DNA of 64,000 bases from Tillus elongatus (GCA_964006375.1 OZ023263.1:134396454-134460453); one strand, 5' to 3'; counted from the stretch's first letter, positions 33,345-45,139 are shown. A program made the numbers and translations. The notes: a model not told the origin generated them from the letters alone.

Positions 33345-35165
33345 GCTGCTAAGGGAAGGGAAAAAGCTTTACTTCTAAAATTATTTGTTTATTACAGTTT
33401 GCCTCTATAGTTTTACCCTGGCGACCACCCCTTAGACCCCAACGATTTTAATTTTTTCGTGCCTTTTTAAAGAGGAGACATAGGTGAATAAATTGCACCC
33501 CCTCACGTGCCCCGACAATTGCGTGTGGAAAAAGCATGGTATTTAGGAAAATTTGTATCACAGTTTTTTTCTATAGCTTTTTATCCCGGCGACAACCCCT
33601 CAGGCCACAACGATGTTAAATGTTTTCATGCCTTCTCAAAGAGGAGACTTCAGTGACTGCTGTACATCCAATTCTGTGCCCCGACAATCGCTGCTAAGAG
33701 GGTGGCAAAAGCATTATTTTCAAAATTATTTGTATTACAGTTTACCTATCTAGCTTTTTAACCCAGCGACAACCCCTCAGACCCCAAAGATGTTAACTTT
33801 TTTCCTGGCTTTTCAAAGAAGATATTTCAGTGAATACTCTGCATCCCTTCCCCTGCCCCGACAATTGCTGCTAAGGGAGTGGAAAAAGCATTACCTCTAA
33901 AATTATTTGTATCACAGTACCTCTATAGGTTTTACCCCGGCGACAACCCCTCAGACCACAACGATGTCAAATTTTTTCAAGTCTTTTTAAAGAGGAGATT
34001 TTAGTCAATACTTTCCATGCCTTCCCTGTCCCACCAATCGCTGCTAAGGGAGTGGAAAAAGCATTACTTCTAAAATTATTTGTATATTACAGTTTGTCTC
34101 TATAGTTTTACCACAGAGATGACCCCTCAGACCCCAACGATCTTAAATTTTTTCATGTCTTGTTAAAGAGGAGACATATGTGAATAAACTGCATCCATGA
34201 TGTGCCCCGACAATTGCTGCTAAAGGGGTAGCAAAAACATTATTTCCAAAATTATTTGTATTACAGTTTACCTATCTAGTTTTTAACTCAGAGACAACCC
34301 TTCAGACCCCTATGATGTTACCTTATTTCATGGATTTTCAAAGAAGAGATTTCAGTAAATACTCTGCATTCCTTCCCCTGCTCCGACAATTTTTTCGTGT
34401 CTTCATGTCTAAAGAGGAGACATAAGTGAATAAATTCCACCCCATCCCCTGCCCTGACAATTGCCGCTAAGAGGTTGGAAAAAGCATTGTTTCAAAGAAT
34501 ATTTGTATCACAGTTTATTTCTATAGCTTTTTACCCCGGCGACAACTCCTCAGACCCCAACGATTTTAATTTTTTAATGTCTTTTTAAAGAGGAGATTTT
34601 AGTGAATACTTTGCATGCCTCTTCCTGCCCCGACAATCTCTGCTAAGGTAGTGGAAGTTTACCTATATAGTTTTTTACCACTGCCACAACCCCTCAGACC
34701 CCGACAATGTTCATTTTTTTCATGTCTTTTCAAAGAGGAGACTTTAGTGATTGCTTTGAATCCCCTTCCGTGCCCCGAAAAGCGCTGCTAAGGGAGTGGA
34801 GAAAGCAATATTTCTAAAATTATTTGTATTATAATTTACCTCTATAGCTTTTTCCCCGGCGACAAACCCTCAAACCCCAACGATGTTATTTTTTTATGTC
34901 TGTTCAAAGAGACATCAGTGAATACTTTGCATTCTTCCTTGTGCCCTGACAATCGCTGCCAAGGGGTTAGAGAAAGCACTGTTTCTAAGATTATTTGTAT
35001 CACAGTTCCATACGTTTTTACCCCTGCGACAACCCCTCGGACCCCAACGATGTTAAATTTTTTCGTGTCTTTTCAAATATGAGACTTCATTGCATACTTT
35101 ACATTTCTCCGCTTGTCCCGGCAGTTGTTGCTAAGGGGGTGAAAAAGGCATTAATTATACGAAGC
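33345..35165 (+). repeat. Family-2 tandem array, right part
   Basis: About ten further units, increasingly shortened and irregular toward 35165, where the unit ends in GGGTGAAAAAGGCATTAAT and unique sequence begins. No coding sequence. Confidence 0.85.
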
Positions 35166-35551
35166 GGCTCAATTCCGCAGCATTTTACCGCAGTAAACTA
35201 TCTGGAATAACGCATACACAGACACACATCCACACACCTTCAATAGTTATCTGTTTGTGTTATCACTATCTCCGGTAATGAGACTACACACCTAAGCTAG
35301 GTACACATATGTATACGTGTAAGAATTTCTATGGCCAGCCACAAACTATGAATCGGGCAGCCCTGTTAAACTAATTCGCAGATTTTATCGCCGGCTGGCT
35401 CGGTTACGTTTTTAATTGCCCCTACGTCAGAATTCGTGGCTGGGATTCCGTGGGCAACTTGACATATAACATGTCGCGTGTATTTAATAAGCGTGACATG
35501 TCACACGCGTTACCACCGTTCACTTTTAAGCTTCTGAATCAACCCCTGTTG

Positions 35552-35686
35552 TGACGTCAGCGTCCAAGTCCCTTCGGTGACGTCAAACTCGGCGGTCGGT
35601 TCCTCTACCGCACTCGACTCATGGAAATGCGCCTCCGTACGAGCTAGTTTTATGACATATTTGCGATAAGAGGATCGCTATATATA
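35552..35686 (+). promoter_or_regulatory. Promoter-like block: two CRE palindromes and a TATA box
   Basis: Perfect TGACGTCA sites at 35552-35559 and 35578-35585 (26 bp apart) lie about 95-130 bp upstream of TATATATA at 35679-35686. An ATG with a downstream splice donor follows at 35769. The local GC content is higher than the surroundings. This layout suggests a real RNA polymerase II promoter, either of a gene whose body I cannot identify or of an LTR-like element. Confidence 0.5.
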
Positions 35687-35768
35687 CGCTTGCAACACAT
35701 GCCAGGCTCTCTTCTGAATCGACCTTAAGAAATGAAATATTACAGTTAAATTCTACTCGGAAAGCAGC

Positions 35769-35780
35769 ATGCCTGAAAGG
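35769..35780 (+). other. Candidate first coding exon (ATG to splice donor)
   Basis: ATG CCT GAA AGG is followed directly by the consensus donor GTGAGT at 35781, about 80 bp after the TATA box. A possible acceptor (TTTTATAG) lies just before the minisatellite at about 36140. The downstream reading frame closes quickly, so the exon assignment is weak. Confidence 0.3.
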
Positions 35781-36139
35781 GTGAGTTTTATATTTAAATA
35801 TCGACTTATTTCCCGTTACCCGTACATTTCTTTGCTTGGTTTTAATGGTAGATTGCTTGCTAATGTATGTGTGTTGAAATTACTTTCAATTATTGCTTTC
35901 TTTATTATAAGTTTTATACTGGTAACAGGTGGCTTGTGGTAGCGTTAGTTCGGTAATTAACTGGTATTGTACTGTTTTAAATGCATTGTAGCGAAGTCAT
36001 TTAAGATTTTGTTTCATATACGTTAGTTTTTTTCCAATCATTAACACAGATAAATTTTGTAAGTAAACTTAACCTGCTACCAGCCGCCCTATGTAAATCA
36101 TTAAGCCCTGAACCATTACTCATACCGATGAAATTTTAT

Positions 36140-36290
36140 AGCACCCCGTTGGTTTGGAGGCGGCCTTCATCACCATTAGTTGGGAAGCGGTCTTCATCAC
36201 CGTTGATTGGGAGGCGGCCTTCATCACCGTTGGTTAGGAGGCGGCCGTCATCACCGTTGGTTAGGAGGCGACCTTCATCACCGTAGGTAG
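36140..36290. repeat. 30-bp minisatellite
   Basis: About five copies of GGAGGCGGCCTTCATCACCG plus a TTGGTTA spacer. The minus strand reads as a ten-residue repeat (TNGDEGRLL-like), because the unit length is a multiple of three. Confidence 0.8.
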
Positions 36291-36299
36291 AGGTCTCTT

Positions 36300-36580
36300 C
36301 AACCACATAGTAAAGAGCTCCCTCCAACAACATCGCTAGTAAGGAGCCCCCAAATGAACATCGGAAATAGAGGACCTTCCAACAACACTGTAAGTGAGGA
36401 GCCCCCTTCAACACCATCGTAAGTGAAGAGCCCCCTAAGTGGCACATCGCTAGGGACGAGCCCTCAATAACAACATCGTTAGGAAGGAACCTTCTTCAAC
36501 ATCGTTAGTAAGGAGCCCCCTCAACAACATCATTAAGGAGTCTCCTTCAGCACCATCGCCAAGGAGGACCCCTTCAACCT
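36300..36580. repeat. Degenerate minisatellite of ACATCGTTAGTAAGGAGCC units
   Basis: Irregular ~35-45 bp units (AACAACATCGTTAGTAAGG, GAGCCCCCTTCAAC) directly after the 30-bp minisatellite. No stable reading frame. Confidence 0.65.
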
Positions 36581-36599
36581 GAAGCTGAAAGTTAAGTAC

Positions 36600-37557
36600 A
36601 CTGTTTATCTATGGCTTTCTTTTTCTTTTATAGAGTGTGCTCCACAATTCATTTTTACAGTGTCACAAGGAATTAAATCAAATATTTTTCTTTCATCTAA
36701 TTTATTTAATTTAATCCACTGCATTATATAGAGTCAATAATTTTTTAAATAAACTAATTTTATTCATAAAGCCTGATTTCATCTGTACCTCTTAAAACCT
36801 ACCAACTGCAAGTGCCTGAACCCAAGCTTTGAGATAATTTTTATTATATATCATATTACATTTATTTTATATTATTTTAGTGTTGAATAAAAACAGAATT
36901 ATATTTGATTATAAACACACATTCCATGAATAAGGTCTTAAAATACCAGTTATATTTCAATAAGAATATATTAAAAATCTAACCATTAAATGAACTCTAT
37001 ATTTTAATAGGAATACAATAAAAATCTGCCCATTGAATGATTTTGAGTATGGCGTCATAAACCGCACCCTGGTCAACAGGAAACGAATTTATAAATACGG
37101 TATTAAAATAACTGATACAGAACCAATATTTTTAATAAGAATATATAAAATTCGAACTATTAAATGGTTTTGAGTATGACGCCATACGTCGCACCCTGAT
37201 CAACAGAAAAAAATAAATTTTTACTGGTTTAGTTGCATCGTAAAATAACCGCCTCGACTCCTAAAATCACACAACAAAGGAAACAGGTTTGTGATGATAA
37301 TTATTATTATTATTGTTATGTTCGTGTGTTGGTGTTAGATTCACTTTCGCATACTTCTAATTTGCATCCGATTCTTATGTCATCAGTATTATCGGTTGCT
37401 TGCGTTTTGCCGTTAAATAACAAAATCAAGTGTAAATTAGAAAATTTTCCACCGCGACCACCAGTTAGCATAGACAAAAATGTCTACTTTATGATTAGGC
37501 AAGTAAGTAGATTTTTTCTAAGTTTTTCATCATTAAAGACAGTGTGGGTAAGTGTTT
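36600..37557. other. AT-rich spacer with a ~127-bp tandem duplication
   Basis: TGATTTTGAGTATGGCGTCA (about 37038) and TGGTTTTGAGTATGACGCCA (about 37165) mark two diverged copies with the shared end GCACCCTG-TCAACAG. The 110-codon plus-strand frame at 37233-37565 is unrecognised and ends inside the next element. I do not support it as a gene. Confidence 0.5.
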
Positions 37558-38690
37558 CCCAGTAAACACATGTTCGTTAATTAAACGTTTAAAAGGAAAC
37601 TGCTACCTTACGTTTAATTTTGGTAAAAATGTCGCCCGAATAAACATATAATTAAACCAATATTAAAACGTTTTTATACATGTATGTTTTAACGTTTAAA
37701 TATACGTTTTTCTTACATGTTTATTAACAAGGAGTTTACAACGTTAATTCAACCATCATCTGTAATGGAGAATATACGTTTATAATTACCGTTTATCAAC
37801 GGGAATTTGTAACGTTAAACTATTTGCCGTTAATAACGTAAAATATACATTTTTTATACATGTTTATTAACAATGGTTTTGCAACGTTGATTTAACTATC
37901 ATCTGTCATGAAGAATATACGTTTATAATTAATGTTTATCAACGGGATCTGTCACGTTAATCTGCTTGTATTAACGACGTATAATAAACGTTTGAATTAC
38001 AACTAATACATACCTACCAAATGATAGTTTTTCAACCCAGCTGACAGCAGAAGATGAGTACGATAATTTGTTTGACGATGGAAACTTATAGGACAAACGA
38101 TCATTGGGTGTAGAAGTGTCAAACTGGACCTCATTGCGGTGTAGATACTTACTTTAAGTGCTCATTGCTCATCAAAACTTCTAAACTCGCTACTCTGTCA
38201 AATTTTATAAACCTACCATTGACAAATTATTATTTATGTTTATAATTTTAAATGGGCTTTATAAAAATGGATTAGATCACAAGTCAAATGTCAAATAAAA
38301 ATAACTTTATTTAAAAAACAAAAATATATTTAAAAAACTTACATTTCATTATCAAAAAACTAAAATAATTGATACCACATTCTAAAAATATAACAAGCTT
38401 CTTCAATCATAGCGTCTTAATCATGAAATAAATATATTTCCTAAATTATTTGTCAACTTCTCAACCAAAAAAAAAAAGTATTGCTCCATTAGTTTTTTGC
38501 TCTGGACCTTTTCGAAGTAGCTAATTTCAACCAATCCTTAACAGCACAAAAGATTGCTCTGTCGCCTTTTTCACGTTGGGAAAAATTTAGCTTTGCAGCA
38601 TCTAAAATTATAAACTACTAAGTAGAAATAAATAGGTCATAAAATTGTGATTACCATATACTACTGCCATTATTCTCGTGGGTTCTAATG

Positions 38691-38693
<3 letters not shown>

Positions 38694-38756
<63 letters not shown>
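38694..38756. repeat. (AT)n microsatellite
   Basis: About 62 bp of TA repeats inside the TIR element. Confidence 0.95.
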
Positions 38757-38758
<2 letters not shown>

Positions 38759-39599
38759 TGTACATGTATCGTGCACATTAAATTAAACTGGGGAAAATAA
38801 ACAAATACATCAGAATTTATAAATGCTATACCCGTAGCTAACCATTAGTACTTTCATTCGAAAGTTTGATTCACGAACAATCAAAATAGAGGAAAAAAGG
38901 TGTATTCATAAACGTTAGATATACGTCTAATGCCTCAATAAAATTAAACTTGAAAATATGAGAGAGCAACCAACATGGCCGATTTTAAACACGCCGGCTA
39001 AACTCATAAGTCCCAATTATTTATTCTGCCTAATAACGCTCTATAGCAATCAAAGTACAAGAAATGTGATTAACTTCGACAACGTTTGAAGACAATTATT
39101 ACATATTGTGATACAGCTTACCTTAATATAAGACATAAAACTTGACACTTTGAACTGTACCTATTTCCAAAACAATCGCTACAGGATGATAATCATTCTT
39201 TGTAAATATGTATAAAACAATTATAAATTATAGAACAGACCACCATTCACCATAACATACAAGTGTCACGTACTGAATATAATATTTAATAAAATTTAAT
39301 TCCAAGCACCACGTTACACACTGTACGCCATCACTTTACCTGTTCTGTTTCTATTTCTATTTCTTGTTCATTCTCGTTCAGCATGCGCACAAACATTTAC
39401 TAATTTACAAGGACAAATATGTTTTATGTATTACACAGTGGAATGCAAAAGAGAAAATAGCTCCTTTTAAAACATACACGCATTGTCGAATACCTCTCAG
39501 ATTGATTATGTGACAAAATTTTTTAAAAAGCCAGGAAAAATGTAACCTACCTATATAACTATAGGTACATAATATAATGTATCACATAATATCTCACGC

Positions 39600-40500
39600 T
39601 AAAATAATATCTAGTGAGATACGTATATTTTATGTATAAATCCCTACTTCATGTATATTTTTATAGGCGAACCTTGTTGAAACTACGTCTAAATATTATG
39701 TTTAAAAACACTTAATTAATAACGTCTTTTACAACGATAAATTGTTAAGTAATTTGCTTTTTAACAAAAATTAGAAAAATAGTGGTTTTAAATAAATCGT
39801 TTATATCACATAAAATATCTTTCGCTTAAAAAATGTCTGGTAATATACGTATATTTTATGTATGAATCCCTACTTCGTGCATATGTTTCATAGGCGAACT
39901 GTGATGAAACAACCTTTAAATATTATGTTTAAAAACACTTAATTAATAAGGTCTTTTACAATGACACATTGTTTCGTTACTTTTTTTTTTACAAAAATTA
40001 GGAAAACAGTTGTTTTAAACATAACGTTTATATCACATAAATATCTCTCACTTATAAAATGTCTAATAAAATACGTGTATTTTATGTATGAATCCTAACT
40101 TCATGTAGGTTTTTAGTAGGCGAACTGTGTTGAAACAACGTTTAAATATTATACCCTTCATCAATAAAGTCTTTACAACGAGAAAATGTTTACCTAATTT
40201 TTTCACAAAAATTAGGTAAATACCTGTTTTACATATAACGTTTATACCACACAAAATATCTTTCGTTTATAAAATGTTTAATAAAATACGTATATTCAAC
40301 GTATTAATCTCAACTAAACGTAGTTTTTTGATAGGCGAAATGTGTTTAAATAACGTTTAAATATCATGTCTAAAAACTCTTCATAATTAACGTCTTTACA
40401 ACGAAGAAATGGTAACGTTGCTTTTTTAGCCTAGAATTGAACGTTAATTTTTATAACCGATAACGTTTTTTCAACGGTCTTTACGTAAAATAGACGTTTA
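39600..40500. repeat. Subterminal tandem repeats of the TIR element (~215-240 bp)
   Basis: ATACGTATATTTTATGTAT-like blocks followed by ATAGGCGAAC and AAACAACGTTTAAATATTAT recur near 39611, 39840, 40066 and 40281. Each unit ends with CGTTTATATCACATAAAATA. The units diverge toward the right terminus. Confidence 0.75.
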
Positions 40501-40524
40501 TTAAACGCACGTGTGTTTATTGGG

Positions 40525-41396
40525 TTACCACGACTCCGATGCTAAACTGATACGCTATATTACTGGTCCCCTAGCAAAGTGTGAATGCTTGAGTACATCA
40601 GGCGTCAACATTTGAATAATTGTGTTAACCAATGGCTTCACCATGCCCGCTGAGTTTCTGCTGAAACTCAACTGTTGCCAATTTATCACAGCGGAATGAC
40701 AGACAAACGTCACAAAATAGTACTAGAAGCGAACAATACGTTCATCAGTCTCTGTTCGCTGAAATCTATCGGTAGTCGGCAGATAGGCTCTTAAACTCAG
40801 CAGCCATATATTCTAAAATTTCGTAATAGTTGCTGACAAGTATCTCTCGCCGCAGTAATTTTTGTGCAGAAACCCCTCACCCCTAACCAACAGTTTGCTT
40901 ATTAAAACGGTGGAAGAAGAAACGCCATTAGGCAAACTTATGCTCAAGTAAGAGCGGGGAAGGGGGTTTTGCACATAACTTAACTTACTTCGGTGAGACA
41001 CTCCTGCTGCTTACTCGTGGCGTAGGTGATTGTTGAGGCGACGTGAGGTTTCGACCAGGACAATATTTTGATGTCCTCACCTGGTGTAAAAATGTGATGC
41101 ATAGATGTGATCCAAATAAATAAATATAAATTAAAATAATAAATATTCATGGCTAAAGGCCAAGCTAGAAAAAAGTATTTATTACTATTCCGATTCCTAA
41201 CTGATACACGCTATATTAGTGGTCACGTAGCGATGCTAAAATTTTATAATAGTTGTTACTGACGCCCTCTTTGGGAAGGTGGTTGTGACGACAGCGTCTA
41301 CAAAGCGAGAGATCCCGATCCGGGGTTCAATTACAGGGCGAAGCAATACTGAATGGAACTAAATAAAAATTCATTAAACCTAAATAAGATAAGCAG
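40525..41396. other. Unique and weakly duplicated intergenic sequence
   Basis: CCGATGCTAAACTGATACGC at about 40538 and CCGATTCCTAACTGATACACGC near 41190, each followed by CTATATTA-TGGTC, indicate an old duplication. A tRNA-like B box (GGGGTTCAATTACAGG) lies near 41320. No coding sequence is supported. Confidence 0.4.
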
Positions 41397-41531
41397 CCTA
41401 AGTGAAGATTGTAACCTGTGATGAGCACCGATAAGTACACTTGGATATCCCAAATCACCACAACACATATTTTTAAATAGGTCGCTTTAAAAAGATGTGC
41501 TGTGGTGATTAGGGTTCTCCAAGTGTACTTA
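41397..41531. mobile_element. P-element-related MITE 1
   Basis: The core 41432-41531 is an inverted repeat: TAAGTACACTTGG... on the left and its complement ending CCAAGTGTACTTA on the right, with CACCACAACACAT / ATGTGCTGTGGTG inside. A left extension (CTAAGTGAAGATTG, TGTGATGAGCAC) is shared with MITE 2 and with the 3' end of the P-type transposon at 62.9 kb. Confidence 0.7.
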
Positions 41532-41944
41532 GAAAACAATCATGGCTAAGAATCTAAGGAGACAAAGGATAAGAAAAAAAGCTGCTATAAAAACTGCATG
41601 CAAACAACATACAGTTAACATAGGTCATTGTCTATTTATTTAAATAAATGTAAAAGTTAGCTGTTCCCACGCCAAGTATATACGTGCCGAGTTATCCATA
41701 TATTTCTCTACGATGTATTCATTTCGTTGATACTTCGACCATTAAAACTTATACAATTTCCTTCACACCATATGGAAAAATGCCAATGTTAAAATATCAC
41801 GAACAACGAGGTTAAATCCCTGTCCTCTGTACCATCATATAAATATGTTATCTATGTAATTTGTTATTTGGAATCAACGACGAAATACTTTCACGATTTG
41901 AATCTAACAGTTGCTCTGATTGGCTTGTAAACAGGCCGTCATCT

Positions 41945-42240
41945 GCTTCATCATCTACATCGGCACAGAATTAGGCTTGGAAATGAAAACCGAGTACCGA
42001 CTGTATATGGAAAGTGACGAAACAGCGGAACACGTGCTATTTTCCTGCCCGGCAGCGGACAGCGGACAGAACAAGGCACCTACTCTTTGGTAAGGATATC
42101 TGGACCAACCTTCGTCCTCAAAAATTGTCGACTTCTGCACAATATTGCATGGACACGAGACCAACGGCTTTACGCCCCCTCCGAAGGGCGGAACGTGTAG
42201 ACCATCGACCTGCTCAAATACAATGCCACCACTTCAATTG
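41945..42240 (+). pseudogene. 3' fragment of an R1/LOA-like LINE
   Basis: Readable pieces match the C-terminal zinc region of the LINE at 30.3 kb: a HRI-like lead-in, GACGAAACAGCGGAACACGT (DETAEHV), TGCCCGGCAGCGGAC (CPAAD) and AGGCACCTACTCTTTGGTAA (RHLLFGK). It is frameshifted repeatedly and partly duplicated (GCGGACAGCGGACAG), so it is an old remnant. Confidence 0.65.
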
Positions 42241-42276
42241 ATGTTAATGTTACAGTATGTACTGAAAAAGTAAAAG

Positions 42277-42334
42277 GAGAACCCTGGCATCGAACCCAGT
42301 ACACTTTCTTACCACTGAATCATCGGGGCTCTAC
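42277..42334 (-). other. tRNA-like sequence (SINE head or tRNA remnant)
   Basis: On the minus strand: GAGCCCCGATGATTCAGTGG with A-box-like TCAGTGGTAAGA, then B-box-like GGGTTCGATGCC. A related copy is at 44486-44543. I could not fold a full cloverleaf by eye, so a tRNA-derived SINE head is more likely than a working tRNA. Confidence 0.4.
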
Positions 42335-42945
42335 CTAAGGAAAAGAAAATAAAGAAATCGAGGCTCTATTTTGTTGACCTCATAAAGCTGGTTCTGATAC
42401 AATGATTTGAGTACCAACTGAGATTTGTTATGTATTATCTTTATATTAATTTGCTCTAATGACTCACTAGGAGTGAAAAAGTTGGCTTTGTATTTTTGAG
42501 GAACGTTCATTTAAGTTTATTGCTAAACACAGAAACAGGTTTCAAAAATAAGTCTTTTCATATTATACCGTAAATTACAACTAGCTATACAGTATTCTTA
42601 AATTCAGCGAACATCACATATCTGAATTTTTAATTAGAATAAAATAATGCAACTAGTTGTTCTTACTTAGTGAAACCGTTCCATACTAAATACCTATGTA
42701 GTTTACCCACAATGTATTTATTTATAGTAAACTAAATAGTCCTGCAGTCTTTCAAACGCAGTACCAAAAAAATCTACTTAATGTAATAAATGCAAAATCA
42801 TCAAGTGAGCAAGTTAGTGTGATGTTGCTGCAATATTTATGCAACTACCATTTGAACATAAATATAATGAACAGGTAGTTCGGTAATCAGCCAATAATGT
42901 TATTAAGTGATCTAATGGCCAATACTAACTGTTAGTAAAATGTTG

Positions 42946-43860
42946 TTGAATCTTAGTTTACCAAGGTTGTAGAAGTACCTAATAAGTGGAGAGGGGAGAT
43001 CAACAATTCAGTGTAAATATAATATTCAAATGTTAAGTTGGTACAGTAATTGGCAAGACAAATGTAACTCTTTTGTCACTAATAGTATTAAAATCAATAA
43101 TAATTATGTCAAAGTAATGGCCCGGTACATACAATGATGTCTCTGTAGTGTCTTGTTATCTGTTCTGAGTTTAAATAAAGTTATTTTGTTAATTAATCGT
43201 GGCGATCGTTGTTGAATCTTAGTTTACCAGGTTTTAGAAATACCTAATGAGTGGAGATCAACAATTGACTGTAAACATAATATTCAAATGTTAAGTTGGT
43301 ACAATAGTTGGCAAGATAAATGTAACTGTTTTGTCACTAATAGTATTAATAATAATTATTATTATTATAATAATATTTTTTTCCTACCTCAGGGGCAAGG
43401 GCTCGTCCGCGGCTTTGCTGCCCCGATAGCATTGTAATAATAATATTACAATAGTATTAATTAATAATGGTAATAATGTCAAACTAAGTGAAGATTGAAA
43501 TTTGTGATGAGCACTAATAAGTACACTTGGAGAACCCAAATCACCACAACACATCTTTTTTTTTAACCTGACGATCGTGTCACTAACAGAATTAGCGGCA
43601 TCGGAGGATCAAAAATTCTAGACTTTAGTGTTTTTTCATCCTCTAATGACGCCAGCTTTGTTAGTGAAACCATCGTCAGGTCTTTAAAAAGATGTGCTGT
43701 GATTTGGGTTCTCCACGTGTACTTAATAATGTCGAAGTAATGGCGTGGTGGTGGTAGCGTAGTACTTACATTACATGCCTTGATATCTCTGTAGTTATTG
43801 TATGCATGCAGATACAGTTATTTTGTTAATTATTCGCTATTATTTTTAACCAATCAAATA
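42946..43860. repeat. Tandem duplication, ~260 bp, second copy interrupted
   Basis: GTTGTTGAATCTTAGTTTAC starts both copies (about 42946 and 43210). They share CAAATGTTAAGTTGGTACA, TTTTGTCACTAATAGTATTA and TATTTTGTTAATTA. The second copy was split by MITE 2 and by a short GC-rich insert near 43385-43435, so the first copy serves as an empty-site reference. Confidence 0.75.
43484..43725. mobile_element. P-element-related MITE 2
   Basis: Inverted arms: from 43518 TAAGTACACTTGGAGAACCC, and ending at 43725 with GGGTTCTCCACGTGTACTTA. The inner arms carry CCTGACGATCGTGTCACTAA and TTAGTGAAACCATCGTCAGG. Comparison with the unoccupied duplicate at about 43100 (AATTATGTCAAAGTAATGG) shows TAATGTCAA before and TAATGTCGA after the insert, close to an 8-9 bp duplication. 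8 bp is the P-element signature. Confidence 0.75.
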
Positions 43861-44199
43861 TACAAACAAACCATAATAAGAAAGATAACACGTATCACAG
43901 AGGCTTTCAGGTATCAGCATTAACCCAGTTTTGCTCAAAACTGCTATGTAACTAATCTAAACCATTAAATTTATCTTAACGGACTTTAAAGAAACTTAAA
44001 AAAACTCGGGACGCAGCAAGTGCGTTATGGTAGTGAATTTTCATAAGATTCAGATGTTTGATTTATAAAAAGAAAGGTACTACCAAAAGGACAAATAAAA
44101 TACAAGATCTCTAGATAAATCTTTATAGTGGGTTAATTTAATAAAATAAACAAAATAAGTGACAATCGGGAATTTAATTTGTCTAAACAGCACAAAATG

Positions 44200-44201
<2 letters not shown>

Positions 44202-44272
<71 letters not shown>
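44202..44272. repeat. (AT)n microsatellite
   Basis: About 70 bp of TA repeats. The sequence GACGCAGCAAGTGCGTTATG upstream at about 44013 matches an end of the MITE at 58985-59310. Confidence 0.95.
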
Positions 44273-44277
<5 letters not shown>

Positions 44278-44485
44278 AATTTGGTAAATTAGCAGTTTAC
44301 CTCATGGAGGGTTTTGAGAATTTTTTTCCGAAACATGCTTAGGATTCTCCTAGGTGCATAACCCACAACAAACATTTCTTATAAACAACCTCTAAAAAAG
44401 TTACAGGACCAGGAGTTGATAAGGGTGTAGGGCGAGGAAAAGAAACTGTAAATATGAGTGGAAAAGCGAAAAAAATAATAATTAA

Positions 44486-44543
44486 ACCTAGTACCCTTTG
44501 GTTCTGAGGCACACGTTCTTACCCCTGGATCAACGAGGCTCTA
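44486..44543 (-). other. Second tRNA-like sequence
   Basis: On the minus strand: GAGCCTCGTTGATCCAGGGG, TAAGAACGTGTGCC, AACCAAAGGGTACTAGG. It aligns with the tRNA-like block at 42277-42334 in its first ~35 bases, but the B box is lost. Confidence 0.35.
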
Positions 44544-45139
44544 TAAAATTCTTATCTCTTAAACATTTTTACTTTCGAAAAATATGTTAATATTTATAAA
44601 ATGAAATAGGGACTATTGGAAAACTTTATGCTAATCTTTATTCTAAATATGTAGTTTATGGATATTAACTTTTTTTTCTTCAGTTTACATTTTTTCCTGC
44701 ACAAAAATTTTAAGTTTAATATTTGCAATACTGTTTTCTTACTCAATGATGTAGAGTACACTCAAAATGGACATGCAAATGATATTACCCTTTATAGCAG
44801 CTAAACAGTTTATTTGTGACACTAAACAAGCAACCAAAGTATTTTAAAATGCTTGAAATTATTTACTTGTATCTTTTTTTAAAAACATGGATTTTGATTT
44901 TTTATTATAGAAGAATATATAAACATATAAAATATTACACGAACAATTTTTAGTGAATTTTTATATATTACATATGCATTATATGGATTGTGTTACTTTG
45001 CCTACTACGTCTAAAAAAATTTTTATGGCCTCAGCAGTCAATTATGCACAATATTCATCAGCAATTATACCACATGTTGTAATGAAATAAACAAAATATT
45101 GACATCCATAGAAAACAAATATAATGTATAAATTAAATA

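Larger units (their letters stand above)
37558..40524. mobile_element. ~3-kb TIR element with internal tandem repeats, non-autonomous
   Basis: The left end CCCAGTAAACACATGTTCG at 37558 pairs with the right end, whose reverse complement is CCCAATAAACACACGTGCG (40524 inward). The inverted match continues for about 32 bp with seven or so mismatches. The interior is non-coding: ACGTTTATAATT- and GTAACGTTAA-rich subrepeats on the left, an (AT)n tract at 38694-38756, and ~215-240 bp repeats on the right. No transposase is seen and I could not define a target duplication. Confidence 0.65.

Noticed and set aside
30716..33378. Many plus- and minus-strand ORFs overlapping 30294-33335
   Set aside because: Shadow frames of the intact LINE ORF.
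36136..36447. Minus-strand 103-codon ORF
   Set aside because: Mostly a 30-bp minisatellite in frame by unit length, with no promoter or recognisable domain; kept only as a repeat.
37233..37565. 110-codon plus-strand ORF
   Set aside because: AT-rich, crosses the left end of the TIR element, no recognisable motif.
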